DNA of 64,000 bases from an uncultured Prevotella sp. GTDB taxonomy: Bacteria > Bacteroidota > Bacteroidia > Bacteroidales > Bacteroidaceae. Of this stretch, positions 1 to 7,774 are shown one piece after another. The translations under genes and the position numbers were made by a program. Under the pieces are notes generated by a model. That model was given only the letters and a program-made list of their open reading frames with translations. It made no database searches and had not been told where the DNA came from. The first letter of the stretch is position 1; each line of letters begins with the position of its first letter. Location of the stretch: assembly GCA_900318395.1 (NCBI GenBank), contig ONKL01000015.1:23805-87804 (forward strand), read 5' to 3'.

Positions 1-31
1 TATTTATTTCTCTCTATGCATATAGAATATA

Positions 32-72
32 ACCGACGAGATGCGACTTACGCCGCATCTCGTCGGTTTTTT
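32..72 (+). terminator. Rho-independent terminator
   Basis: A perfect 14-bp stem (ACCGACGAGATGCG, 32-45, with its complement at 54-67) and an 8-nt loop are followed by six T on the plus strand. It would end a plus-strand gene lying left of the window. Confidence 0.8.
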
Positions 73-88
73 ATATCATCGGATGATA

Positions 89-1915
89 TTAGTCTTTGTT
101 CTCGGCATCAATGGCCTTGATCTTCTCGCGGACGAGGTTCATGTCATCCTTAAGCTTCTGCACCTTGCGGTTCATCTCGTCGATGAGGGAATTGCCCTTC
201 TTTGATGAGACATTCAGGAACCCGAGGTTGTTCTCGTAGGTCTGAATCTCCTGCTTCAGGGCCTCATACTGACGGAACAGACGGGCGCGCTCATTGTCGA
301 GGGCATTGCCTCCACGCTCAGCCACCTGCTTGAGATTCTGCTTGAAATTGTTCAGGCGACGCTTGGCCACACTGATATTCAGGTCTTTATAAAGCTTGTC
401 GAGCACAGCATGATACTCTTCATAGAGCTTATCCTTATCTTTGAAAGGCACATGGCCTACAGCCTGATACTCTTCAACGAGGCTCTGCACTTTCTCCTGG
501 ATATTGTCACCAGCCTCTTCAGCTACAGCCTTGAGTTTAGAGATGATATCGCGCTTCTTTTCAAGGTTGCCATGCTCTTCACTGCGCTGACCTGCACCAG
601 CAGCATTACGTGCCTCAAAGAACTTGTTGCAGGCACCAAGGAACTCATTCCAGAGCTGATCACCCAGTTTCTTGGGCACCACACCAATGGTCTTCCACTC
701 CTTCTGAAGGGCGACGAGCTTATCTGATGTCGACTTCCAGTCAGTAGAATCCTGCAGCGCCTTAGCCTTCTCAATCAGATCACGCTTCTTCTCTGCATTC
801 TCCTTGAAAGTGTTCTTCAGCCCCTTGAAGTATTCAGCCTTACGTCCGAAGAAGTCGTCGCAGGCAGCACGGAAGCGCTCGAAGATCTTCACGTTCATCT
901 TCTGAGGAGCAAAACCGATGGTCTTCCACTCTGCCTGAATATCGATAATCTCCTTGGTATGCTTCTCCCAGTCGCCACTGCCTTTATTCTCCTCAGCGGC
1001 AATAGCCTCAACCTTCTCACAGAGGGCAGTCTTACGGGCCAGATTGTCTTCCTCCTTGGCACGCACACCCTCGAAATGCTGCTGATGACGCTTGTTGATG
1101 ACAGTCGAAGCGGCCTTGAAACGATTCCAGATCTCCTCACGCTGCTCTTTGGCAACAGGACCGATCTCACGATACTCCTGATGCAGTTTCTGCAACTGGT
1201 GGAATGCGCTGATGACATCCTCCTCGTCAGCCAGTTTCTCTGCTGCCTCACAGAGGGCGGTCTTCAACTCTAGATTCTTCTTGAAGTCATATTCACGAGC
1301 CTCACTGTTGAGGCGAAGCATATCATAGAACTGCTCGACATAGAGCTGATAGTTACGCCACAGCTCACTGGCCTTTTCGGCAGGAACGGCTTTGATCTCA
1401 CGCCACTGCTGCTGGAGCGACTTGAACTCCTGATAGCTCTTGTTGGCTTCTTCAGGGGTGGTGATCATAGCCTTTATCTGGTCGATGATGGAGAGTTTCT
1501 TGGCGAGGTTCTCCTGTTTCTCAGCTTCCTGCTCTTTCATAATTTGGGCACGTTTCTCTTTGATGATGCCCATTTCGGCCTTGAAGTGCTCCTCGAGTTC
1601 ATCAGGCGTTACCTGATACTGCTCTGGGTCGCCCCCAGCTTCGAGATAGGCCTTGAGCTTCGCCTCGCGCTCAGCAATATGGAGCTTATAGAAGGCTGTT
1701 TTCAGATAGTCTACCTCATCCTTCTGCGGTGTCTCGTCGCCATGCGCAATATCCTGCACACGCTTCAAGACCTCGGCTTTGGTCTCATAGACCTTGCGAG
1801 GCTGTTCTTCCGCAGCTGGAGCTGTTTCTTCATTCACCACTTCAGGAGCTGCTGCTTCCTGGATAACTTCTTTCGTTTCCTCCTGCTGGAGGATGTTCTC
1901 TTGAGAGTCCATCAT
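89..1915 (-). CDS. DUF349 domain-containing protein
   Basis: A 608-aa, highly charged, mostly helical cytoplasmic protein. After an acidic Glu/Ala-rich N-terminus (residues 1-40) come about five DUF349 repeats. They are recognisable from the recurring pattern W/Y-x-x-I/V-G-x-x-P followed 10-15 residues later by W/Y-x-x-F-x-x-A-x-x-x-F (for example EWKTIGFAPQK and EWKTIGVVPKK). Coiled-coil propensity is high throughout. No catalytic motif is visible. DUF349 proteins are common in Bacteroidota and Actinobacteria and have no settled biochemical role. The gene has its own promoter (TAnnTTTG box at 1976-1983) and is not in an operon. A heptamer hairpin separates it from corA upstream. Confidence 0.9.
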   Translation of the reverse strand: MMDSQENILQQEETKEVIQEAAAPEVVNEETAPAAEEQPRKVYETKAEVLKRVQDIAHGDETPQKDEVDYLKTAFYKLHIAEREAKLKAYLEAGGDPEQYQVTPDELEEHFKAEMGIIKEKRAQIMKEQEAEKQENLAKKLSIIDQIKAMITTPEEANKSYQEFKSLQQQWREIKAVPAEKASELWRNYQLYVEQFYDMLRLNSEAREYDFKKNLELKTALCEAAEKLADEEDVISAFHQLQKLHQEYREIGPVAKEQREEIWNRFKAASTVINKRHQQHFEGVRAKEEDNLARKTALCEKVEAIAAEENKGSGDWEKHTKEIIDIQAEWKTIGFAPQKMNVKIFERFRAACDDFFGRKAEYFKGLKNTFKENAEKKRDLIEKAKALQDSTDWKSTSDKLVALQKEWKTIGVVPKKLGDQLWNEFLGACNKFFEARNAAGAGQRSEEHGNLEKKRDIISKLKAVAEEAGDNIQEKVQSLVEEYQAVGHVPFKDKDKLYEEYHAVLDKLYKDLNISVAKRRLNNFKQNLKQVAERGGNALDNERARLFRQYEALKQEIQTYENNLGFLNVSSKKGNSLIDEMNRKVQKLKDDMNLVREKIKAIDAENKD

Positions 1916-1975
1916 TTAACTATTTAGTTATTGACTTTGAGTTATAATGATGCATCGCATCATCGCATTTGGGGT

Positions 1976-1983
1976 CAAAGGTA
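1976..1983 (-). promoter_or_regulatory. Promoter -7 box of the DUF349 gene
   Basis: TACCTTTG on the minus strand fits the Bacteroidota -7 consensus TAnnTTTG and lies about 60 bp upstream of the start codon. Confidence 0.6.
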
Positions 1984-2007
1984 GCAAAAAGGAGAGAAAA
2001 AAGAGAA

Positions 2008-2110
2008 GTGAAAAGTAAAAAATTGTTATGTCTTTTGATTTTTTAACTTTTCACTCCACACTTTTCACTTTTCACCTCACACTTTTCACTCCTCACTCCA
2101 CACTCCTCAA
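2008..2110. repeat. Heptamer-array hairpin element 1
   Basis: Two GTGAAAA-like heptamers (2008-2021) and an AT-rich core are followed by nine 7-nt units in perfect register (TTTTCAC, TCCACAC, TCCTCAC variants, 2048-2110). The arms are inverted and would fold as a hairpin. The last unit contains the stop codon of corA. The 25-nt core (2023-2047) resembles the core of the element at 50957-51045. Confidence 0.75.
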
Positions 2111-3033
2111 ACGAGTCGCTTATGGTGGAAGAACAGCCAGCACATGCCCGAAACGCCCATCGAGAGTATGATAGCCAGAACGAATCCCCAAGGTTCAGCC
2201 TCCATACCATTGATGAGGTTCATACCGAACATCGAGGTAATCAGCGTCGGAATCATCATAATGATAGTGACAGAGGTCAGCGTACGCATCACGGTGTTCA
2301 TATTGTTGTTGATGATACTCGAATAGGTGTCCATAGTCGATTCCAAAATGTTGGAATAGATGAGGGTCGTCTCTCGAGCCTGGGTCATCTCGATGTTTAC
2401 ATCTTCAATCAGGTCAGCGTCCAATTCGTCGATCTGGAGTTTAAACTTCAGTTTCGACAACAGCGTCTCGTTGCCTCGGATGGAGGTCTGGAAGTAAGTG
2501 AGCGAATCTTGCAGACGGCTGAGTCCAATCAGGCTCTCGTTGTTCACCTCTTTGTCGAGATTTCGTTTGGCCTTATCGATGAGCATAGAGATCTGCTTGA
2601 GCCGCTTCAGATACCAGACAGCCGATGACAGGAAGATGCGGAAGATCATATCGACATGATCCGTAAAGCCCTCTCCGCGTTTCTGCTGGAACGAGAGGAA
2701 GTCGATCATCATGTTCGTTTCATAGAAACAAACAGTAATCGTGACATCGCGCTTATGGATAATACCGAGGGGCACGGTGGTATAAGGTGTTCGACTGCGG
2801 ATCTCCTTGACATAGGGAATACGCAGGATGATGAGCATCCAACCGTCATCGTACTCATAACGGGCACGTTCGTCGGTATCGCTGATATCCGACATGAAGT
2901 AATCAGGGATATTGAACTTCTCTTCGAGTTCGCGCTGGTCTTCTTCGGTGGGGCAAGTCACCTGTATCCAGCAATTGGGCTGCCACTCTGTGAGCTGGGT
3001 CAGTCCGCCTTGGGTGTTCCAGTAAGTCTTCAT
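2107..3033 (-). CDS. corA: CorA-family divalent cation transporter
   Basis: A 308-aa CorA-type (Mg2+/Co2+, 2-TM-GxN) transporter. The large N-terminal cytoplasmic domain (about 1-240) is followed by two closely spaced C-terminal membrane helices (about 243-270 and 280-300). The signature GMN occurs in SMFGMNLINGME between them, followed by the acidic loop expected of the pentameric channel. Family members sit in the inner membrane and pass Mg2+ or related divalent ions. Substrate cannot be fixed from sequence. The gene stands alone with a promoter about 145 bp upstream and an imperfect stem just before the start codon. Its stop codon lies inside a heptamer array. Confidence 0.88.
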   Translation of the reverse strand: MKTYWNTQGGLTQLTEWQPNCWIQVTCPTEEDQRELEEKFNIPDYFMSDISDTDERARYEYDDGWMLIILRIPYVKEIRSRTPYTTVPLGIIHKRDVTITVCFYETNMMIDFLSFQQKRGEGFTDHVDMIFRIFLSSAVWYLKRLKQISMLIDKAKRNLDKEVNNESLIGLSRLQDSLTYFQTSIRGNETLLSKLKFKLQIDELDADLIEDVNIEMTQARETTLIYSNILESTMDTYSSIINNNMNTVMRTLTSVTIIMMIPTLITSMFGMNLINGMEAEPWGFVLAIILSMGVSGMCWLFFHHKRLV

Positions 3034-3036
3034 TTT

Positions 3037-3086
3037 GCTAATCCTTTTTTCGTTTGTGAAATGGTTTTAGCGGCAAAGGGATTAGC
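3037..3086 (-). promoter_or_regulatory. Stem in the corA 5' leader
   Basis: In the corA leader RNA, GCTAATCC (3079-3086) can pair with GGATTAGC (3037-3044), which ends three bases before the start codon. The likely Shine-Dalgarno AAAAGGA lies at the base of the 3' arm, so pairing could hide it. This is inference. I could not assign it to the M-box or another known class. Confidence 0.35.
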
Positions 3087-3176
3087 AGCCTTGCTCGCCA
3101 TCCCCCGCCTTTACGAATTGTAATTTTCCGCCGGGTAATCGTCCATAATTTTGTTACTAATTTGAGTTATCGGGTG

Positions 3177-3184
3177 CAAAGATA
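3177..3184 (-). promoter_or_regulatory. Promoter -7 box of corA
   Basis: TATCTTTG on the minus strand matches TAnnTTTG and gives a leader of about 140 nt. Confidence 0.55.
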
Positions 3185-3215
3185 GGAAATAAAAATGAAA
3201 TAATAAAATAAAAAA

Positions 3216-3293
3216 GGCACGGATTACATGGATTTGCACGGTTTTTTTGTTTTTTTGTTATTACAAGCCGTGAAAATCTGTGCAATCCGTGCC
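3216..3293. terminator. Long inverted repeat after pepD
   Basis: A 26-nt left arm (3216-3241, starting GGCACGGATT) pairs with a right arm (3268-3293, ending AATCCGTGCC) with four mismatches. The loop is T-rich on the plus strand. The arms contain CACGGATT-like short tandem units. It lies 7 bp downstream of the pepD stop and probably ends that transcript. Confidence 0.5.
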
Positions 3294-3299
3294 AATCAA

Positions 3300-4757
3300 T
3301 TATTTCTCAGGAATATCCTCAAGCGCCTTCTTGAGAAGTGTCCAGAAGGGTGCTACGGTAGCGATGAGGGCACGCTCAGTCGTGGTGTGAGGCGACTTCA
3401 TTGTAGGTCCGAATGATACGACATCGAGGTGAGGATACTTGCCCAAGATGATTGAGCATTCCAGTCCCGCATGGTCTACCTGGATGATGCCATCAGCATT
3501 GAAGAGCTCCTTATACTCCTTCAGCAACAGATGCAAGATCTCTGATTCGGGATTAGGATCCCAGCCACCATACGAGCCAGCAGTCTCAACCTTCATGCCT
3601 GCCATATTGAAACAACTCTCCAGCGTTTTCACGATATAGTCCTTCATATCCTCACGGCTACTGCGGGCAAGGATCTTCAGCGATGCCTTACCTTCGCCAA
3701 TGTTGATGATGGCGAGATTTGATGATGTCTCTACCACACTGGGATAGCTGGGAATCATACGGATCACACCGTCATGACAGCCATAGATGGCATTGATGAG
3801 ATTGTCCTGAATCTCCACTGGCACCTCCATCTTGGGCGTCTCGACATCTTCGCAGATCACCTCGATGCCACTTTCGATACCTTTATACTCATCGGTGAAG
3901 TCCTCAAGCCAGTCCTGTGCAAGTTCCTTCAGGGCTGCAACGTTCTCCTTGGGTAATGTCAGCACAGCCTCAGCCTTGAAGGGGATGGCGTTGCGCATAT
4001 TTCCACCCTGCCAGGAAGCCAGACGAGCCTCGCACTCCTCGATGGCCTCACGAACCAGGCGCACCAGCAGTTTGTTGGCATTGCCACGCCCTTCGTGAAT
4101 CTCCAGACCAGAGTGTCCGCCACGCAGACCTTTCACTGTCACCTTCACAGCAGCATCGTCAGCATCAGTCTCTGCCTCTTTATAGTCGAGTGTAGCAGTC
4201 ACATCGATGCCGCCAGCACTACCAATCACGAACTTACCCCAGTGCTCAGAGTCGAGGTTCATGAGGATATCGCCATTGAGCTCACCTGCAGGCAGCGCAT
4301 TGGCACCAAACATGCCCGTCTCTTCATCAGCAGTAATCAGAGCCTCGATAGGACCGTGTTTGAGAGTCTTATCCTCCATAATGGCCATGATAGCAGCAAC
4401 GCCCAGACCATTATCGGCGCCGAGGGTAGTACCCTTAGCCTTCACCCACTCGCCATCAATCCAAGGTTGGATAGGATCTGTCACAAAGTCATGAGTACTC
4501 TCAGGCGTCTTCTGTGGCACCATATCCATGTGAGCCTGCAGGATAACGCCCTTTTTCTTCTCCATACCAGGCGAAGCCGGTTTACGCATCACGATGTTGT
4601 CAGCGGGATCCTTAAAAGCCTCCACGCCTGCCTTTTTGGCAAAGTCGAGCAGGAATTGCTGTACTTTCTCCAGATGCCCTGAAGGGCGAGGAACCTGTGT
4701 CAGTGCATAAAAGTTCTTCCAAATGCACGTTGGGTTTAAGTTCTGAATTTCGTTCAT
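3300..4757 (-). CDS. pepD: Aminoacyl-histidine dipeptidase (M20 family)
   Basis: A 485-aa cytosolic zinc metallopeptidase of the M20 family (PepD/carnosinase type), which hydrolyses dipeptides such as Xaa-His. Metal-site motifs are visible in order: LQAHMDMV (about residue 75), the bridging Asp in LGADNGLGVA, the catalytic Glu pair in TADEETGMFGA, NLDSEHWG, and a terminal histidine in TMKSPHTTTERA. The start is placed at the Met of MNEIQNLNP (4757). The upstream in-frame Met at 4832 would add 25 residues translated from a heptamer array and is unlikely. The upstream intergenic space holds repeats rather than an obvious promoter, so it may be read from the upstream genes. Confidence 0.92.
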   Translation of the reverse strand: MNEIQNLNPTCIWKNFYALTQVPRPSGHLEKVQQFLLDFAKKAGVEAFKDPADNIVMRKPASPGMEKKKGVILQAHMDMVPQKTPESTHDFVTDPIQPWIDGEWVKAKGTTLGADNGLGVAAIMAIMEDKTLKHGPIEALITADEETGMFGANALPAGELNGDILMNLDSEHWGKFVIGSAGGIDVTATLDYKEAETDADDAAVKVTVKGLRGGHSGLEIHEGRGNANKLLVRLVREAIEECEARLASWQGGNMRNAIPFKAEAVLTLPKENVAALKELAQDWLEDFTDEYKGIESGIEVICEDVETPKMEVPVEIQDNLINAIYGCHDGVIRMIPSYPSVVETSSNLAIINIGEGKASLKILARSSREDMKDYIVKTLESCFNMAGMKVETAGSYGGWDPNPESEILHLLLKEYKELFNADGIIQVDHAGLECSIILGKYPHLDVVSFGPTMKSPHTTTERALIATVAPFWTLLKKALEDIPEK

Positions 4758-4773
4758 AGATTTTTTGTTTTTT

Positions 4774-4801
4774 GTGGAATGTGGAATGTGGAATGTGGAA
4801 T
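4774..4801. repeat. Heptamer array, four perfect GTGGAAT units
   Basis: Exactly four tandem copies of GTGGAAT. Together with the inverted ATTCCAC array at 5233-5287 it brackets the four-helix-bundle gene. Confidence 0.85.
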
Positions 4802-4845
4802 GAGATTTGTTTTTCCACTTCCAATTCCGCAAACCGGATTAATCA

Positions 4846-5217
4846 TTATTGAGCTATTTTTTCATTTAAAGACTTTCTTAGGCCAGACATAACCTTCGTT
4901 AATCTGCTTGCTATTTCTTCAGCATTATCAAGTTCTTGTTCACTGATATACCCAAGTGAATGGGATAAATCAAGTTGACACAAAACTTCAATCACAGAGC
5001 CATATGATATTTCTAAGAAATGTATTCTCTCATTAATTGCCATTCTACCCATGCCCTCTGCAATATTGGAAGGAACGGAAACTGCAGCTCTTCTCAGTTG
5101 ATCGCAAATAGCAAATTGTTCAAAAGAAGGATACTTCTTAAGAAGTGAATACACATATAATGTAAATTCTTTAGCTATCTGATAAGCATCTAGTTTTTTA
5201 TAAAAGAAATCTTTCAT
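4846..5217 (-). CDS. Four-helix bundle protein (S23/IVP family)
   Basis: A 123-aa protein of the four helix bundle / 23S rRNA intervening-sequence protein family. The diagnostic stretches are LDAYQIAKEF near the N-terminus, the central QLRRAAVSVPSNIAEG, and a third helix with FLEISYGSVIEV. Relatives are encoded inside intervening sequences of 23S rRNA in some bacteria and, in Bacteroidota, as free-standing genes of unknown function. The fold is shared with the Avd accessory protein of diversity-generating retroelements. Start chosen at MKDFFYKK (5217). An in-frame upstream Met at 5280 would translate the repeat. The gene is AT-richer than its neighbours and sits inside an inverted pair of heptamer arrays between pepD and the flippase gene, which suggests a transferred unit. 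Confidence 0.85.
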   Translation of the reverse strand: MKDFFYKKLDAYQIAKEFTLYVYSLLKKYPSFEQFAICDQLRRAAVSVPSNIAEGMGRMAINERIHFLEISYGSVIEVLCQLDLSHSLGYISEQELDNAEEIASRLTKVMSGLRKSLNEKIAQ

Positions 5218-5232
5218 AACCCTATTTTTACT

Positions 5233-5287
5233 ATTCTCATTCCCCACTCCACATTTCTCATTCCACATTCCACATTCCACATTCCAC
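5233..5287. repeat. Heptamer array, ATTCCAC units
   Basis: Seven to eight 7-nt units in register: degenerate ATTCCCC, ACTCCAC and ATTTCTC, then four perfect ATTCCAC (5260-5287). It is inverted relative to the GTGGAAT array at 4774-4801. The stop codon and last ten codons of the flippase gene lie inside it. Confidence 0.85.
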
Positions 5288-6325
5288 GTCCCTCGCGCTT
5301 CTTTTTACAAAAAGAAGCCGAGCCCAGGCATAAATGCCTAGGGCAACTACGAGCATCGTCTGGACGGTATGAACGATCAGCACAAACCAGAGAGCCTGCT
5401 CATCAGCCACGCCATAGAGGATGAGCATGGTCTTGATGGCGAAGTGCCAGGGACCAGCACCATTGGGTGTCGGCACGATGACTGCGAAGTTGGCTACCAC
5501 GAATGATACCAGCGCACAGCCGATCCCCAGATGGGCCGTGAAATCGAAACAGAAGAAAGTAAGATAGTAATGCAGGAAATACATCACCCAGATGCCGATG
5601 GAGAAAAACAGGTAGAGCGGCAGGTTCTTGACACCCCTCAGCGAGAGCACGCCCTCCCAGATGCCACCCAGCGTCATTTTCACCTTATTATATATAGAGA
5701 AGTTCTTCAGCAGCAGATGGAGTAGAATCAGGACTGCCATACCACAGACAGCAGTTACGAGCCATCCCGTTAGCGAAAAGCCATCCAAGATACGGTCGAG
5801 CGAAGTACCTGTCTTCTTAAAGAATGTGCCAAAGATGCTCATCTCTATCAGAAGAATCAGCCCTGAATAGAGCATCACAATCAGCGTATCAACAGCGCGC
5901 TCTGTCACAACGGTTCCCAGTGCCTTACTGAACGATACCCCGTCGTAATGCTTCAGCACGGCGCATCGCGAGAATTCTCCGATACGCGGAATCAGCAGAC
6001 TGGCTGCATAAGAGATGAATACGGCATGTATGCAGGTAGCACTTCGTGCTCGGATCTTTTTGCCGGAAGAGGACTGTTTCACTGAATTAGGCGACAGGTC
6101 GTCGATAGGATCGAGTGTCTGTTTCCAGCGCCAGCCACGAAACATCTGGGCGAGAATGCCGAAGGGAAAAGAGAGAAGCATCCACGTCCAATCCATCTCT
6201 TCTGTCAGTACATGTTCGAGGCGCGTGAAATCCTCTCCCCTATACATCCAATAAAGGATAGCCCCACCCAATAGGATAGGAAAAATGATCTTGGCCGTAT
6301 TTGTTAGGAGCGTTTTCATTTCCAT
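5258..6325 (-). CDS. YbhN/UPF0104-like flippase-domain membrane protein
   Basis: A 355-aa integral membrane protein of the lysylphosphatidylglycerol synthase transmembrane (flippase-like, TIGR00374/UPF0104) family, with about eight hydrophobic helices. Recognisable features are the N-terminal ILYWMYRGED turn, the segment SYAASLLIPRIGEFSRCAVL, and the C-terminal VPTPNGAGPWHFA loop typical of the family. No soluble synthase domain is attached, so lipid transport or flipping is the likeliest role (inference). Alternative starts are ATG at 6325 or 6319. The promoter box lies so close that the transcript would have a 1-8 nt leader. The last ten residues (VECGMWNVE region) are translated from a heptamer array and are probably not ancestral. 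Confidence 0.85.
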   Translation of the reverse strand: MEMKTLLTNTAKIIFPILLGGAILYWMYRGEDFTRLEHVLTEEMDWTWMLLSFPFGILAQMFRGWRWKQTLDPIDDLSPNSVKQSSSGKKIRARSATCIHAVFISYAASLLIPRIGEFSRCAVLKHYDGVSFSKALGTVVTERAVDTLIVMLYSGLILLIEMSIFGTFFKKTGTSLDRILDGFSLTGWLVTAVCGMAVLILLHLLLKNFSIYNKVKMTLGGIWEGVLSLRGVKNLPLYLFFSIGIWVMYFLHYYLTFFCFDFTAHLGIGCALVSFVVANFAVIVPTPNGAGPWHFAIKTMLILYGVADEQALWFVLIVHTVQTMLVVALGIYAWARLLFVKRSARDVECGMWNVE

Positions 6326-6330
6326 GGGTG

Positions 6331-6434
6331 CAAAGGTAGTGCAAATCGAGCGAAATGCAAAATAAATCGGGATTTATTTTCATTTCCGAGATGCAGCCTA
6401 TCTTCGAGCGAAGCTCAAAGTACGAATAAGTGAG
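6331..6434 (-). repeat. Promoter-bearing repeat, copy 1
   Basis: About 105 bp nearly identical (four differences) to 10327-10430. Read on the minus strand it ends in TTTG, a 19-nt spacer and TACCTTTG (box at 6331-6338), a full Bacteroidota promoter driving the flippase gene. It contains two small hairpins, around AAATAAATC and GAGCGAAGCTC. Confidence 0.85.
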
Positions 6435-6490
6435 TGAAATTCCAAATTTATTTGGGATTTTTCGAACGTGAGTACCTTCGAGCGTCAGCT

Positions 6491-6515
6491 CAAAGGTAGT
6501 GCAAATCGAGCGAAA
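6491..6515 (-). repeat. Partial copy of the promoter-bearing repeat
   Basis: CAAAGGTAGTGCAAATCGAG followed by CGAAA repeats the core at 6331. No start codon on the minus strand is clearly served by it, so it may be a decayed copy. Confidence 0.6.
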
Positions 6516-6580
6516 AACCAAATCATCCACTTGATACATATCAATGAAATCCCATGTTTTTGCTCATTTTGTCCAAAATT

Positions 6581-6612
6581 TTTGCCTGTGTGCGCAAACA
6601 ATGCTAATTTTG
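6581..6612 (+). promoter_or_regulatory. Promoter of a small transcript
   Basis: TTTG (6581-6584), a 20-nt spacer and TAATTTTG (6605-6612) form an ideally spaced Bacteroidota promoter. Confidence 0.65.
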
Positions 6613-6652
6613 CATCGCAAAAAGGACATTAGGATAACAAAAGTAATAGACT

Positions 6653-6745
6653 ATGACTTTATTATTTATGATAACATTAGTTGTTGCAGTATGCGCTACA
6701 GAGGCATTCAGAATCAACAACGACATGAATTTGGGAGTTAAGTAA
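6653..6745 (+). CDS. Possible 30-aa hydrophobic small protein
   Basis: A short frame beginning MTLLFMITLVVAV and ending NDMNLGVK. It has one hydrophobic stretch (residues 2-14) and a polar tail, as expected for a membrane-inserted micropeptide or a leader. It starts about 35 nt after the predicted transcription start and lies between a well-formed promoter and a terminator (6781-6814), so the unit is probably transcribed. I do not recognise the peptide, and the transcript could equally be non-coding. Confidence 0.4.
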   Translation: MTLLFMITLVVAVCATEAFRINNDMNLGVK

Positions 6746-6780
6746 AATTGACTTGAAAGAACAAAGAAAGCATCATAAGA

Positions 6781-6814
6781 AAGCGGGCAAGATGAAGGTC
6801 TTGGCCGCTTTTTT
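6781..6814 (+). terminator. Rho-independent terminator
   Basis: AAGCGGGCAAGA (6781-6792) pairs with TCTTGGCCGCTT (6799-6810) with one mismatch, followed by a T-run. It closes the small transcript just before the rsmA promoter. Confidence 0.75.
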
Positions 6815-6848
6815 CGTTTTTTTGCTTTTCTGTCTGAAAAAAAAGTTG

Positions 6849-6856
6849 TACCTTTG
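6849..6856 (+). promoter_or_regulatory. Promoter -7 box of rsmA
   Basis: TACCTTTG ends six bases before the rsmA ATG, so the predicted mRNA would be leaderless or nearly so. Confidence 0.6.
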
Positions 6857-6861
6857 TCCGC

Positions 6862-7692
6862 ATGAAGCAAGTAAGACCGAAGAAAAATCTGGGTCAGCAT
6901 TTTCTGACTGATCTGAACATCGCCAAGCAGATTGCCGATACAGTTGACGCCTGTCCTGATCTTCCAGTCCTGGAAGTAGGACCAGGTATGGGTGTGATGA
7001 CCCAGTTCCTCGTAGAGAAGCCTCGCCCCTTCAAGGTGGTTGAGATCGATCGTGAGTCTGTGGCGTATCTGCAGGAGCACTTTCCTCGCCTATATAATAA
7101 TATAATAGGTGGCGATTTCCTCCGCATGGATCTCAAGGAGGTGTTCGATGGCCAGCAGTTTGTCCTGACGGGCAACTATCCCTATGATATCTCCTCGCAG
7201 ATTTTCTTCAAGATGCTTGATAATAAGGATCTGATCCCCTGCTGTACAGGCATGATCCAGCACGAGGTGGCTGTACGCATGGCCTCGCAGCCAGGCAACA
7301 AGCAGTATGGCATTCTCTCCGTACTGATTCAGGCGTGGTATCATGTCGAATATCTCTTCACCGTAGAGCCAGGTGTCTTTAATCCGCCTCCCAAGGTTCA
7401 GAGTGCCGTCATTCGTATGACGCGCAACGAGGTGACTGATCTTGGATGCGACGAACAGTTGTTCAAGCGCGTCGTGAAGACCGTGTTCAATCAGCGCCGG
7501 AAGATGCTGCGCGTCTCCCTACGGCAGATCTTTAATGGCGAACATCCTGCCTCTCCCCTTTTCTTCGAGGATGAGATGATGACACGCCGCCCAGAACAGC
7601 TCTCCATACCCGAGTTTGTGGCACTGACGAATAAGGTGGAAAAAGAGCTGTTTGCGAGCACAATTCGATTGTGTTCGCACACAACAGATTGA
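6862..7692 (+). CDS. rsmA: 16S rRNA dimethyladenosine transferase
   Basis: A 276-aa RsmA/KsgA, which dimethylates two adjacent adenosines in the 3' hairpin of 16S rRNA using S-adenosylmethionine. The N-terminal KKNLGQHFLTD signature, the SAM motif I LEVGPGMGVMTQ, and the catalytic NYPYDISSQI (NLPY-type motif IV) are all present. A C-terminal helical domain follows with the FNQRRKMLR motif. Length is normal. The gene stands alone with its own promoter placed almost at the start codon. The last codons overlap an 11-bp stem (7655-7679) lacking a good T-run. Confidence 0.95.
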   Translation: MKQVRPKKNLGQHFLTDLNIAKQIADTVDACPDLPVLEVGPGMGVMTQFLVEKPRPFKVVEIDRESVAYLQEHFPRLYNNIIGGDFLRMDLKEVFDGQQFVLTGNYPYDISSQIFFKMLDNKDLIPCCTGMIQHEVAVRMASQPGNKQYGILSVLIQAWYHVEYLFTVEPGVFNPPPKVQSAVIRMTRNEVTDLGCDEQLFKRVVKTVFNQRRKMLRVSLRQIFNGEHPASPLFFEDEMMTRRPEQLSIPEFVALTNKVEKELFASTIRLCSHTTD

Positions 7693-7739
7693 TATACATC
7701 AAAAGAAAGCCTTATTTTTATTAAAAAAAGTAGTAATCC

Positions 7740-7770
7740 TTTGTGGGTTACAAAAATCGTCGTACCTTTG
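7740..7770 (+). promoter_or_regulatory. Promoter of a candidate small RNA
   Basis: TTTG (7740-7743), a 19-nt spacer and TACCTTTG (7763-7770) match the consensus exactly. No open reading frame follows. Confidence 0.65.
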
Positions 7771-7774
7771 CATC

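Noticed and set aside
4758-4832. Upstream start for the dipeptidase
   Set aside because: The extra 25 residues would be translated from a heptamer array and match no family N-terminus.
7655-7679. Stem at the end of rsmA as a terminator
   Set aside because: The 11-bp stem lies in coding sequence and no T-run follows.
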